Positions 54,264 to 62,616 of a DNA stretch of 64,000 nt are shown here, one piece after another. Numbering within the stretch: position 1 is the stretch's first letter; every line of letters begins with the position of its first letter. Under the pieces are notes generated by a model that saw nothing but the letters and a program-made list of their open reading frames with translations, ran no database searches and was not told the origin of the DNA. The position numbers and the translations under genes were made by a program. Source of the stretch: Tenericutes bacterium MO-XQ (GTDB taxonomy: Bacteria; Bacillota_I; Bacilli_A; Acholeplasmatales; Acholeplasmataceae); contig CP017948.1 of the NCBI GenBank assembly GCA_002838185.1, forward strand, positions 496,001 to 560,000, written 5' to 3'.

Positions 54264-54787
54264 AAAAAGGAGTACTTATCCTATTTATGATATGTTTTGC
54301 AAGTGCAATGATTGCTTGTGAACCCATTGTTATTGAAAATGATGAAGAAATTATCATCTCCTTAAATCCAGGCATTGATACTGTTGAACTCGAATCATCA
54401 TTTGAAGATGCTGGAGCTACTGCTTCTTATGGAGAAACTGAACTTGAGGTCATCGTCATATCAAATACTGTTGATGTATCTGAAGAAGGTGCTTATGAAG
54501 TTGTTTATGAAACCTCTTATCTAGGCGAAACTAAAACCATAACTAGAAAAGTAACTGTTGTTGATGATCTTTTACCGATTGTAACACTAAACCCTGGACA
54601 AGATACTATTTATGTTGGTGATGAGTGGGTTGATGCAGGTGTTTACAGCACAGAATTTATGAATGTTTATAGAACTGGCAATGTTGATATCAACACACCA
54701 GGTGAATATTTGATTACATATAGAATTACTGGCCGAGGAGGCGCTGAAGTATTTTTATATCGTTATGTCAATGTCATTGAAAGGTAG
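54260..54787 (+). CDS. Lipoprotein with two Ig-like (DUF5011-type) domains
   Basis: 175 aa. Signal peptide MKKGVLILFMICFASAMIAC with lipobox MIAC, Cys20 as lipidation site. The rest is two tandem Ig-like domains with the motif LNPGxDT-x(6)-EDAG or VDAG, the same motif seen in the C-terminus of the upstream subtilase (LNPDVTTLYEGDTYIDQGA). GTG 54251 is in frame, but AAGGAG sets ATG 54260; that ATG overlaps the subtilase TGA, so the two are translationally coupled. Likely a membrane-anchored adhesion or docking protein for the protease; that is inference. Confidence 0.85.
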   Translation: MKKGVLILFMICFASAMIACEPIVIENDEEIIISLNPGIDTVELESSFEDAGATASYGETELEVIVISNTVDVSEEGAYEVVYETSYLGETKTITRKVTVVDDLLPIVTLNPGQDTIYVGDEWVDAGVYSTEFMNVYRTGNVDINTPGEYLITYRITGRGGAEVFLYRYVNVIER

Positions 54788-54809
54788 AGCATAGCTTTAC
54801 CTTTTTTTA
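54779..54809 (+). terminator. Terminator after the lipoprotein gene
   Basis: Stem AAGGTAGAGC/GCTTTACCTT with one G-T pair (54781-54803), then TTTTTAT; the stop TAG lies in the left arm. Confidence 0.8.
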
Positions 54810-54838
54810 TGCAAATAAAAAGTATCAATCTTAAAATT

Positions 54839-54847
54839 TGTTATAAT
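54839..54847 (+). promoter_or_regulatory. Extended -10 promoter of the cobalamin-fold protein and ABC genes
   Basis: TGTTATAAT: TGn plus perfect TATAAT (54842-54847), 32 nt before the ATG. Confidence 0.6.
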
Positions 54848-54879
54848 ATATATAGTTTATAAATAAAAGGGGAATTGTC

Positions 54880-55530
54880 ATGGACTATAAAAAAACATAT
54901 GAACAGTTTTTAAGTTACTTAAAAAAAGAAGATAAGAAGCAAAGTGTCCTTTATGCTTTGTCCTTATTAGATCAAGAAAAATTAACCATTGAAGAACTCT
55001 ATGAACAGCTGCTAGCACCATCGCTTATTTTTTTTGAATGCGATGTGGATGATGAAAATGTTTGTATATGGAAAGAGCATACCAGAACGTCAATAATCAG
55101 AACCATTATAGAAGCAAGCTATCCATATATCATCAAAAGAAAAGATCAAATCAAGTCATTACAAAAAAGAGTTGTTGTATTAACACCATCTTTTGAATAT
55201 CACGAGATTGGTGCAATCATGGTGAGTCACTTGATGTTGCTTCAAGGTTTTGATGCAGTATACATAGGTGCAAACACACCTAAACAAGATATCATTTCTG
55301 CGCTTAGAGCTTATCATCCAGATTATATTGCTTTAAGTGTTACAAATCCTTATAACATTGTAGTCACACAACAAATTTGTGATGAAATCAAAAGATTCTT
55401 CCCTGAGATTAAAATTATCTTAGGTGGACAAGCATTTCAAGATCAAGCAGCTATGGATAAAATACAATACGATCATTTTCTAGCTGACTTTAAAGCCATT
55501 AAGACGTTTGCAGATGAGGTGAGAAAATGA
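54880..55530 (+). CDS. Stand-alone cobalamin-binding-domain protein
   Basis: 216 aa. N-terminal helical cap (about 1-90) followed by a B12-binding Rossmann-like domain (about 95-216). The cap has Trp64 next to Glu66-His67 (WKEH), resembling the W...EH motif of CarH/methyltransferase caps. The cobalamin loop reads FEYHEIGA: His108 and the glycine are kept, but DxHxxG is ExHxxG. LQGFDAVYIGANTP and ILGGQAF complete the fold. There is no MerR helix-turn-helix and no catalytic partner nearby. AAGGGG precedes the ATG. Its TGA overlaps the ABC permease ATG, so the three genes are one operon. Sensor function is inference. Confidence 0.82.
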   Translation: MDYKKTYEQFLSYLKKEDKKQSVLYALSLLDQEKLTIEELYEQLLAPSLIFFECDVDDENVCIWKEHTRTSIIRTIIEASYPYIIKRKDQIKSLQKRVVVLTPSFEYHEIGAIMVSHLMLLQGFDAVYIGANTPKQDIISALRAYHPDYIALSVTNPYNIVVTQQICDEIKRFFPEIKIILGGQAFQDQAAMDKIQYDHFLADFKAIKTFADEVRK

Positions 55531-56753
55531 AGTTAGCATTTAGTATTGCATGGAGATTTTTAATGTCTGCCAAAAAACAAACAATTGTTATCGTTTTAGG
55601 GATAGCAGTTGGTGTCTCTGTACAAGTTTTTATTGGATCATTAATCTCAGGATTACAAGTTGACTTAATAGACACTGCTGTAGGATCTACTACGCAAATA
55701 ACAGTTTCTTCGGATATTGATAGAACCATTGATTTAAATCCGGGAGAAATTTCACTGCCTGTGATTACAGATCAAAATGTAGTATCAGATATTAGTGAAA
55801 TATCAGATGATTTAATTTATGTTACAGAAACACTTGATGTTATTGGATTTATTGAAAAAGATGGTATCGAAAAACAAGTTGTTTTTAGAGGTTTTGATTT
55901 AGAACAAGCCGAAGGTATATATAAATTAGAGTCAGATGAAAAGCTTGTTTATGGTAGAATGCCAGAAGAAGCAGATGAACTGATTTTAGGTATTGATTTT
56001 TATACAGAATATCAAGAAAATGATATCAATTTATTTGATGAAAATAATCCTATCACTGTTGATGTGAGAAGACAAGGTAGCAATGACCTTGTAAGCTTTA
56101 AAGTCGTAGGATTCTTTGATTTAGGTGTTAAAGCTTTAAATAACGCTTGGGGTATTGAATCAATTGAAGCAGCACGATCTGTTTATGGTATTGATGATTA
56201 TTATATTTCATCCATTGAAATGCAAGTTTCTGATCCATTTTTAGCACAAGAACTCGCGACACAAATTCAAAATGAGCTTGGAGATAGTTATGAAATTACA
56301 AACTGGATGGATGAGCAAGCTTCATTATTATCCGGATTACAAGGACAATCGATATCGTCATTAATGATACAAGTGTTTGTTATTGTTGCAGTTGTTTTAG
56401 GTATTTCATCAACACTTGCCATCACAGTATTACAAAAATCAAAACAAATTGGTATTTTAAAAGCTATGGGATTAACCGATAAAGATGCTTCATTTGTATT
56501 TTTATCAGAAGGTGCAATCTTAGGTATATTTGGCGCAATCACTGGTGTTATCTTTGGTGTTGGTCTATCTGTGATGTTTGTTACATTCGCAATCGATCAA
56601 ACCACAGGAGAACCAGTAGTACCTTTAAATATTGATCCAGGATTTATTGTGTTATCAGCATTCATCGCGTTATTTGCGTCAATTTTATCCGCATTACTTC
56701 CTGCACGTAGATCTTCAAAAATGACAGTCATCGAGGTGATCAGAAATGCCTAA
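55527..56753 (+). CDS. FtsX/MacB-type ABC transporter permease
   Basis: 408 aa. One N-terminal membrane segment (about 17-38), a large extracellular domain (about 40-270) and three C-terminal segments (about 283-305, 325-355, 372-395), the MacB/LolC/FtsX topology. The KQIGILKAMGLTD loop and the ending LLPARRSSKMTVIEVIRNA-like C-terminus (PARRSSKMTVIEVI) are diagnostic. Overlaps the B12-fold gene upstream and the ATPase gene downstream by 8 nt. In a wall-less cell it may export a lipoprotein or peptide, or signal across the membrane; substrate unknown. Confidence 0.9.
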   Translation: MKLAFSIAWRFLMSAKKQTIVIVLGIAVGVSVQVFIGSLISGLQVDLIDTAVGSTTQITVSSDIDRTIDLNPGEISLPVITDQNVVSDISEISDDLIYVTETLDVIGFIEKDGIEKQVVFRGFDLEQAEGIYKLESDEKLVYGRMPEEADELILGIDFYTEYQENDINLFDENNPITVDVRRQGSNDLVSFKVVGFFDLGVKALNNAWGIESIEAARSVYGIDDYYISSIEMQVSDPFLAQELATQIQNELGDSYEITNWMDEQASLLSGLQGQSISSLMIQVFVIVAVVLGISSTLAITVLQKSKQIGILKAMGLTDKDASFVFLSEGAILGIFGAITGVIFGVGLSVMFVTFAIDQTTGEPVVPLNIDPGFIVLSAFIALFASILSALLPARRSSKMTVIEVIRNA

Positions 56754-57456
56754 TATCGTAGAACTAAAAAACATTAATAAAATATATGGTGAAAACACAC
56801 CAAATCCTACACAAGTTTTATTTGATTTGAGTTTATCATTTGAAACATCAACCTTTAATTCAATCATAGGTCAATCAGGTAGTGGTAAATCAACATTACT
56901 TAATATTTTAGGAACACTTGATAAAGCGACATCTGGAGATGTTTATATCAACGGGATTAATACCCAAAAAATGAAGAAAGATGAAATTTCAAAATTAAGA
57001 AATGAATCTATTGGGTTTATTTTCCAGTTTCATTATCTACTTCCAGAATTCACTGCATTAGAAAATGTGTTATTACCTTATAAAATTACAAAAAAACCCA
57101 TCACAAAAGAAATCATGAATCGTGCAAATGAACTCCTTGATATCGTCGGATTAACTGATCGAAAAAATAATTTAGCAATTAATTTATCAGGTGGTCAACA
57201 ACAAAGAGTTGCGATTGCAAGATCTTTAATTAATAATCCAAAAATCATATTAGCAGATGAACCTACAGGAAACTTAGATAGTGATACAACAGATCAAGTC
57301 TATGATTTACTAAGAAAAATTAATCAAACATATCAAACAACATTCATCGTGATTACTCATGATAGACATATTGCTGAAAAAGCAGATAGAATCATAGAAA
57401 TCAAAGATGGAAGAATACATTTAGATATTCATAAGAACACAACAAAAAAAGACTAA
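56746..57456 (+). CDS. LolD/MacB-type ABC transporter ATPase
   Basis: 236 aa. Walker A GQSGSGKST, Q-loop FIFQFHYLLPEFTALENV, signature LSGGQQQRVAIARS, Walker B ILADEPTGNLD and H-loop VITHD, the type VII (MacB/LolD/FtsE) form. Starts within the permease stop region, so they make one complex. Its stop TAA is inside the terminator stem. Partner of the FtsX/MacB-type permease. Confidence 0.93.
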   Translation: MPNIVELKNINKIYGENTPNPTQVLFDLSLSFETSTFNSIIGQSGSGKSTLLNILGTLDKATSGDVYINGINTQKMKKDEISKLRNESIGFIFQFHYLLPEFTALENVLLPYKITKKPITKEIMNRANELLDIVGLTDRKNNLAINLSGGQQQRVAIARSLINNPKIILADEPTGNLDSDTTDQVYDLLRKINQTYQTTFIVITHDRHIAEKADRIIEIKDGRIHLDIHKNTTKKD

Positions 57457-57475
57457 GCAAATCGCTTAGTCTTTT
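57447..57475. terminator. Bidirectional terminator between the ABC ATPase and the minus-strand gene
   Basis: Perfect 12-bp stem AAAAGACTAAGC/GCTTAGTCTTTT (57447-57458, 57464-57475). Serves both convergent genes. Confidence 0.85.
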
Positions 57476-57493
57476 CAATATTATAAAATCATC

Positions 57494-58114
57494 TTAATTT
57501 GGAACAACAATATTTGGATTTAAATCATTTAGCGGAAATTTCACATATTCTACTTCAGTCACATTTTGACCTGCACTTAAATATGTATATTCAACTCTTA
57601 AATATAAAATAGGTTCTTCAACTTTTACAAATGGTAGTGGAGTAATCGGAAGATCATAATTAAAATCTATAGAAAATGAAATAAAACTTGTTGAGATATA
57701 ACGATCAATACCAACAGATCTAAAACCTTTCCAATCCGTCTTTAAGACAGGAGTGATTTTAACGTTTTCCAAATCGAAATTTTCATTAGCTGTATATTTG
57801 ATATTAAATCGGTAATATCCACCTGTTAAGGCACCTTCAGCATCTTCAACAGGCTTTTTAAGCGCATCCCACTCAATATCTAAAGTAACGCCTTTAAGTT
57901 CATCAGGTGATACAAAAGATTTAATTTTTTCTGATTCTTCAGTGACTTCTTGATCAAAATATAGTGATCTATTAGAAGTGTAACTTCCCACATACGCAGT
58001 TACTACAAGCGATATTGGTAAAATCACTAAGAATAACCAAATCCCAATTTTAACTCTATTTTTATCAATCCATTTTAATATTTTTTTCATTCTTGTCTGA
58101 TTTTTATTGTTCAT
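57494..58114 (-). CDS. Membrane-anchored protein with external domain, unknown function
   Basis: 206 aa. Short basic cytoplasmic N-terminus, one hydrophobic segment (about residues 23-46), then a ~155-residue beta-rich domain outside. No family recognised. The frame stays open to 58258, but the first 48 residues lie over the promoter; ATG 58114 follows AAGGGG. On the minus strand it converges on the ABC operon, and it is divergent from rny. Confidence 0.72.
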   Translation of the reverse strand: MNNKNQTRMKKILKWIDKNRVKIGIWLFLVILPISLVVTAYVGSYTSNRSLYFDQEVTEESEKIKSFVSPDELKGVTLDIEWDALKKPVEDAEGALTGGYYRFNIKYTANENFDLENVKITPVLKTDWKGFRSVGIDRYISTSFISFSIDFNYDLPITPLPFVKVEEPILYLRVEYTYLSAGQNVTEVEYVKFPLNDLNPNIVVPN

Positions 58115-58147
58115 GTCATATAACCCCTTTTTGTGTGTACATTTTCT

Positions 58148-58155
58148 ATTATACA
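58148..58155 (-). promoter_or_regulatory. Probable promoter -10 of the minus-strand membrane-anchored protein
   Basis: On the minus strand TGTATAAT (58155-58148), about 34 nt before the start; -35 weak. Confidence 0.45.
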
Positions 58156-58204
58156 CAAAAAAACCAAAATTAAAAGGTACTCGAAAATCTTCATGGTTAA
58201 TACA

Positions 58205-58234
58205 TTGACTTAAGTGCTTAAAATAAGTTATAAT
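58205..58234 (+). promoter_or_regulatory. rny promoter
   Basis: TTGACT (58205-58210), 18-bp spacer, perfect TATAAT (58229-58234). Leaves an ~80-nt 5' leader. Confidence 0.7.
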
Positions 58235-58319
58235 AAGATAGTATTGTGTGTCTAACAATTAGTCATATAATTGTTTAAATATGTATCAATCAAATAAAAA
58301 AATAAATGGAGGTGTTAGA

Positions 58320-59900
58320 GTGTTATTACCAATAGCATTCACAGTAACAGAAACAGTCATCTCCATTTTGCTAGCCATCATTGTAGGCATAGTGGTTGGA
58401 TATCTTATTCGTGTTTGGCATCACGAAAAAAGTATTAGACAAACTAGAGCTACGGCTGAAAAAATTGTTGAAGATGGAAAAAAAGAAGCTGAAAAAGCTA
58501 AACGAGAAAGTGTTTTAGAAGCAAAACAAGAAATTTTTGCGTTAAGAAAAGATTTCGAAAATGACATGCGCGAGCGCCGTCAAGTTGTTGTAAACTTAGA
58601 AAATAAAGTTACACAACGTGAAGAAAACTTGAATAACCGTGCAATTCATTTAGACAGAAGAGAACAATCTTTAGCTGCACGCGAAGAAAAACTTGATGAA
58701 AGAAAAGAACAACTTGAACAATTAAATAGCAAAGTGGAAGAGACATTAAAAGAACAAGAAGAAAAGCTCATGGAAATCTCTGGTTTAAATACAGAACAAG
58801 CAAGAGAGATTATCATGGAAAGAGTAAGACTAAATATCTCTGATGAAATTGCAACATACATCAAAGATGAAGAAGAAAAAGCGAAAAATGAAGTCCACAA
58901 TCGTTCTAAACAATTGTTAGCATTAGCTATGCAAAAATATGCTAGTGAAACAACAACAGAACGTACTGTATCTGTTGTCGATCTACCTAATGATGAAATG
59001 AAAGGTAGAATTATTGGTCGTGAAGGCCGTAATATTCGTACAATAGAAGCTTTAACAGGTGTAGATTTGATTATCGATGATACACCAGAAGCAGTCGTTT
59101 TAAGTGGATTTGATCCAGTCCGAAGAGAAATTGCCAAACGTGCACTAAGCACGCTAGTATCTGATGGACGTATACATCCAGGTAGAATCGAAGAAGTTGT
59201 CGAAAAAGCGAGAGTTGAAGTTGACATGTTCATTCGTGAAGCTGGAGAAGATGCAGTATTTACAGTAGGTGTAGGAAAGATACATCCAGATTTAATTAAG
59301 TTATTAGGACGTTTAAGCTTTAGAACAAGCTATGGCCAAAACGTATTAAAACATTCAATTGAAACAGCATTTTTAGCAGGTAAGTTAGCTGCTGAAATTG
59401 GCGAAGATGAGAATTTAGCAAGACGTGCTGGATTACTTCATGATATTGGTAAAGCAGTAGACCATGAAGTTGAAGGTGGACACGTTGAAATTGGTGTAAA
59501 ACTTGTAAGTAGATATAAAGAACCAAAAGAAGTTATTGATGCAATCGCTTCTCACCACGGTGATAAAGAAGCTGAAAGTATTATTGCTGTATTGGTTGCT
59601 GCTGCAGATGCACTAAGTGCTGCTAGACCAGGTGCTAGAAGCGAATCGATGGAAAATTATATTAAACGTTTGGAACAATTAGAAGCCATTTCAAATGAAA
59701 TTCCAGGTGTTGAAAAGTCTTATGCTATTCAAGCAGGACGAGAAGTAAGAGTTTTAGTTAAGGCTGAAGAAGTCGATGATCTATCAACATTCAAAGTTGC
59801 TCGTGAAATTAAAGAGCAAATTGAAGAGAAGATGACATATCCTGGAACAATCAAAGTTACAGTGATTAGAGAAACTAGAGCTACTGATGTTGCGAAATAA
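58320..59900 (+). CDS. rny: Ribonuclease Y
   Basis: Membrane-anchored endoribonuclease that initiates mRNA decay. N-terminal membrane helix (about 10-30), long coiled coil (about 35-200), KH domain ([21 protein letters not shown]), HD domain ([13 protein letters not shown]). 526 aa, standard. ATG 58281 is in frame, but TGGAGGTG (58306-58313) is the ribosome site of GTG 58320, which matches the family start. Bacillus rny also lies near recA and before ymdB. Confidence 0.96.
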   Translation: MLLPIAFTVTETVISILLAIIVGIVVGYLIRVWHHEKSIRQTRATAEKIVEDGKKEAEKAKRESVLEAKQEIFALRKDFENDMRERRQVVVNLENKVTQREENLNNRAIHLDRREQSLAAREEKLDERKEQLEQLNSKVEETLKEQEEKLMEISGLNTEQAREIIMERVRLNISDEIATYIKDEEEKAKNEVHNRSKQLLALAMQKYASETTTERTVSVVDLPNDEMKGRIIGREGRNIRTIEALTGVDLIIDDTPEAVVLSGFDPVRREIAKRALSTLVSDGRIHPGRIEEVVEKARVEVDMFIREAGEDAVFTVGVGKIHPDLIKLLGRLSFRTSYGQNVLKHSIETAFLAGKLAAEIGEDENLARRAGLLHDIGKAVDHEVEGGHVEIGVKLVSRYKEPKEVIDAIASHHGDKEAESIIAVLVAAADALSAARPGARSESMENYIKRLEQLEAISNEIPGVEKSYAIQAGREVRVLVKAEEVDDLSTFKVAREIKEQIEEKMTYPGTIKVTVIRETRATDVAK

Positions 59901-59922
59901 GAGGCTTTTTGCCTCTTTTTCT
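59898..59922 (+). terminator. Terminator between rny and ymdB
   Basis: AAGAGGC-TTTTT-GCCTCTT then TTTC. It sits 20 nt before ymdB and may attenuate rather than stop the operon. Confidence 0.75.
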
Positions 59923-59941
59923 TAGCTTAGGAAGGAAACGT

Positions 59942-60703
59942 ATGAAGATTTTATTTATTGGTGATTTATATGGAGATCCTGGAATTGATATGATTGAAAA
60001 ATATCTACCAGAATTAAAACAAACTTATAAACCTAACTTAGTGATAGTGAATGCTGAAAATGCTGCACATGGACGTGGGATTAATAAAACGATTTATAAA
60101 CAACTTATGTCTTTAGGTGTATCTATCATAACGATGGGAAATTGGACATGGGGAAACAAAGAGTTATTTGAGTTTATTGATGATTCAACTATTATCAGAC
60201 CATTCAACTATAGAGAAGCTCCAGGTGTAGGATATAAGATTGTAAACTACAATCACCAACGCATTTGTATCATTAATGCTTTAGGAAGAACGTTTATGAA
60301 CGCAAATCTAGACGATCCTTTTACAGGTATTAAAGCAATCATTGAAAAAGAAAAGCCAGATGTATCCTTTGTAGATTTCCATGCAGAGGCAACTTCTGAA
60401 AAAGTTGCGTTAGGTCATTATTTAGATGGACTAGTGGATGTTGTTGTAGGAACACACACACATGTACCAACAGCTGATAACAGAAAACTACCTAAAGGGA
60501 CGTTATATATTACAGATGTAGGAATGACTGGTCCCCTTGATGGTATCATTGGTGTTGATCAAACAATTGTTATCAACAGATTCTTAAATGGTTTTTCAAC
60601 TCCGAATAGAGTTGCTGATGGTCCAAAGCAGTTAAATGGTGTCTTAATTGACCTTCAAAAAAAGACAATAGATAGAATTCATATAGAAAGCGAAACAGTA
60701 TAA
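59942..60703 (+). CDS. ymdB: YmdB-family metallophosphoesterase
   Basis: 253 aa. Di-metal phosphoesterase; Bacillus YmdB is a 2',3'-cyclic-nucleotide phosphodiesterase. GDLYGDPG, VNAENAAHGRG, GNWTWGN and GTHTHVPTAD supply the metal ligands. The frame opens at 59909, but AGGAAGG before ATG 59942 (MKILFIGDLYG) decides the start. Follows rny as in Bacillus. Confidence 0.94.
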   Translation: MKILFIGDLYGDPGIDMIEKYLPELKQTYKPNLVIVNAENAAHGRGINKTIYKQLMSLGVSIITMGNWTWGNKELFEFIDDSTIIRPFNYREAPGVGYKIVNYNHQRICIINALGRTFMNANLDDPFTGIKAIIEKEKPDVSFVDFHAEATSEKVALGHYLDGLVDVVVGTHTHVPTADNRKLPKGTLYITDVGMTGPLDGIIGVDQTIVINRFLNGFSTPNRVADGPKQLNGVLIDLQKKTIDRIHIESETV

Positions 60704-60718
60704 TTTATACTGTTTTTT
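60694..60718 (+). terminator. ymdB terminator
   Basis: AACAGTATAA/TTATACTGTT around a minimal loop, then TTTT; the ymdB stop TAA is in the left arm. Confidence 0.75.
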
Positions 60719-60720
60719 CA

Positions 60721-60728
60721 TGTATAAT
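60721..60728 (+). promoter_or_regulatory. Probable miaB promoter -10
   Basis: TGTATAAT with TATAAT at 60723-60728, 17 nt before the ATG; -35 overlaps the terminator. Confidence 0.45.
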
Positions 60729-60744
60729 AGAAACAGGTGATGAT

Positions 60745-62190
60745 ATGAGCAAAAAAATAGACGTAGAGAAATACTTTACACCTGATTTGACTCAGGCAAG
60801 AAAAAGAACAAAGAAAACAATTGAAGAAGTGCAATTTGATTTAATTGACACATATAAATCAATAGGTCATAATAAGACCTATATAATTCATACATATGGA
60901 TGCCAAGGTAACGAAGCTGATAGTGAAACGATGGCTGGTATTTTAGAACTTATGGGTTTTAAGAAGACATCAGATGAATCTGATGCGGATGTTATTTTGA
61001 TCAATACATGTGCGATTAGAGAAAATGCAGAAAATCGTATATGGGGAGAACTAGGAAGACTAAAGGCATACAAAAGACAAAATCCTAATCTCATTTTAGG
61101 ACTTGCAGGATGTATGGCTCAAGAAGAAAATGTTGTTGAACGTGTCTTAAAAAAATATCAACATGTTGATATAGTTTTTGGTACACACAACATTCATAAA
61201 CTACCTGATTATATTCAAACTGCAATGTTTGGAAAAGAGCGTGTGATTGAAGTTTATTCTAAAGAAGGAGAAATCGTTGAAAACCTTCCTAAGACTAGAA
61301 ATCATAAGTATAAAGCTTGGGTAAACATCATGTTTGGCTGTGATGAGTTTTGTACTTACTGTATTGTACCTTATACAAGAGGTAAAGAAAGATCGAGATC
61401 AAAAGACGAAATCATCGAAGAAGTCAAAGAACTTGTTAAACAAGGCTATCAAGAAGTCACTTTACTTGGACAAAATGTAAATGCATATGGTAAAGATAAA
61501 AAAGAAGATGATTATACATTTGGAGATCTTTTAAGAGATTTAAATGATACAGGTATTAGTAGAATTAGATTTACAACATCTCATCCTCATGATTTAGATA
61601 GAAAAACGATGGAAGCGATCAGAGATTGTGAACATGTTATGCCGTTTTTCCATCTACCTGTACAATCAGGTTCAAATCGTGTTTTAAAGAAAATGAATAG
61701 ACATTACACAAAAGAATCCTATTTAGAAAAACTAAATGAACTCAAAGAAACAGTTCCTGGTATTTCAGTAACAACTGATATCATCGTGGGATTCCCAGGC
61801 GAGACAGAAGAAGATTTCTTAGAAACCTTAGATTTAGTAGAAAAAGCAGATTTTGAAGGTGCATTTACTTTTGTATTCTCAAAAAGAGAAGGTACACCTG
61901 CTGCAAAATTTGAAGATGATACTCCTGAAGAAGATAAGAAACAAAGACTTTATCGATTAAATGAAAAAATTAATGATGGTTATTTAAGAGGATCTCAAAG
62001 ATTTTTAGGTGAAACAGTAAAAGTTTTAGTTGACGGTGTTTCAAAACATGATGATGAAGTACTTGCAGGATATTCAGAACATCAAAAATTAGTTAACTTT
62101 CGAGGCGATCAATCTTTAATTGGGAAAATAGTAAATGTGAAAATAACGGTTGCGAAAACTTGGTTTTTAATGGGTGAGCTCGTTGACTGA
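60745..62190 (+). CDS. miaB: tRNA-2-methylthio-N6-dimethylallyladenosine synthase MiaB
   Basis: Radical SAM methylthiotransferase acting on i6A37 of tRNAs. N-terminal UPF0004 domain with three Cys (YGCQGNEAD, NTCAIRENAENR, LAGCMAQE), radical SAM CxxxCxxC in CDEFCTYC, and C-terminal TRAM domain (GETVKVLVDGVSKHD). 481 aa. AGGTGATGAT precedes the ATG. It needs two 4Fe-4S clusters, so the cell makes Fe-S clusters. ricA overlaps its 3' end. Confidence 0.96.
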   Translation: MSKKIDVEKYFTPDLTQARKRTKKTIEEVQFDLIDTYKSIGHNKTYIIHTYGCQGNEADSETMAGILELMGFKKTSDESDADVILINTCAIRENAENRIWGELGRLKAYKRQNPNLILGLAGCMAQEENVVERVLKKYQHVDIVFGTHNIHKLPDYIQTAMFGKERVIEVYSKEGEIVENLPKTRNHKYKAWVNIMFGCDEFCTYCIVPYTRGKERSRSKDEIIEEVKELVKQGYQEVTLLGQNVNAYGKDKKEDDYTFGDLLRDLNDTGISRIRFTTSHPHDLDRKTMEAIRDCEHVMPFFHLPVQSGSNRVLKKMNRHYTKESYLEKLNELKETVPGISVTTDIIVGFPGETEEDFLETLDLVEKADFEGAFTFVFSKREGTPAAKFEDDTPEEDKKQRLYRLNEKINDGYLRGSQRFLGETVKVLVDGVSKHDDEVLAGYSEHQKLVNFRGDQSLIGKIVNVKITVAKTWFLMGELVD

Positions 62191-62518
62191 AAAACAAAAG
62201 CTCATTGAAATGATTAAACAGACTGAGCAAATTCAAAGATATAAAGCTATTGAAAAAGTCATCAATGACAATCAAGATTTAAAAGATAAAATCAACCAAT
62301 TAAAGACCGTTCAAAAACAATTAGTTAACGCAAAAGAGATTCAAAAAGAAAAAGCGATCATCCATTTCCAAGAGATCTACGATAGCCTTTTAGAAGAGAT
62401 TGAAGGATATCCGCTCATGTCGGATTATCTCGCTTTGCAAGGCGATATCAATGAAATGATACAAGCAATCGCTGAAATCCTAGAAGATGGGATTAATAAC
62501 GAATTAAATGGCAAATGA
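62174..62518 (+). CDS. ricA: RicA/YmcA-like RNase Y specificity factor
   Basis: 114 aa, all helical, YlbF/YmcA family. In Bacillus RicA with RicF and RicT forms the Y-complex that directs RNase Y, and its gene follows miaB as here. KDKINQLKTVQKQLVNAKEIQKEKA fits the family core. It contains no Cys. It is ~30 residues shorter than Bacillus RicA at the C-terminus. Starts: GTG 62174 (used) or TTG 62183 behind GGTGAG, both inside miaB. Confidence 0.82.
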   Translation: MSSLTEKQKLIEMIKQTEQIQRYKAIEKVINDNQDLKDKINQLKTVQKQLVNAKEIQKEKAIIHFQEIYDSLLEEIEGYPLMSDYLALQGDINEMIQAIAEILEDGINNELNGK

Positions 62519-62549
62519 CCTTAAATCCGAGATTTAGGGTCGTTTTAGT
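62517..62549 (+). terminator. ricA terminator
   Basis: GACCTTAAATC/GATTTAGGGTC with one G-T pair (62517-62527, 62531-62541), then GTTTTAG; the stop TGA overlaps the left arm. U tract is modest. Confidence 0.65.
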
Positions 62550-62558
62550 ATATAAAAC

Positions 62559-62587
62559 TTGATAAATCACTAAAAAAATTGTATGAT
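62559..62587 (+). promoter_or_regulatory. Promoter of the last gene
   Basis: TTGATA (62559-62564), 17-bp spacer, TATGAT (62582-62587), 29 nt before the ATG. Confidence 0.65.
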
Positions 62588-62616
62588 TAAATAAAGAGTT
62601 CATATGGAGGTAATGT

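Noticed and set aside
58646..59233. 195-residue minus-strand open frame inside rny
   Set aside because: Ser-rich antisense of the RNase Y coiled coil, no ribosome site; a product of codon bias in the real gene.
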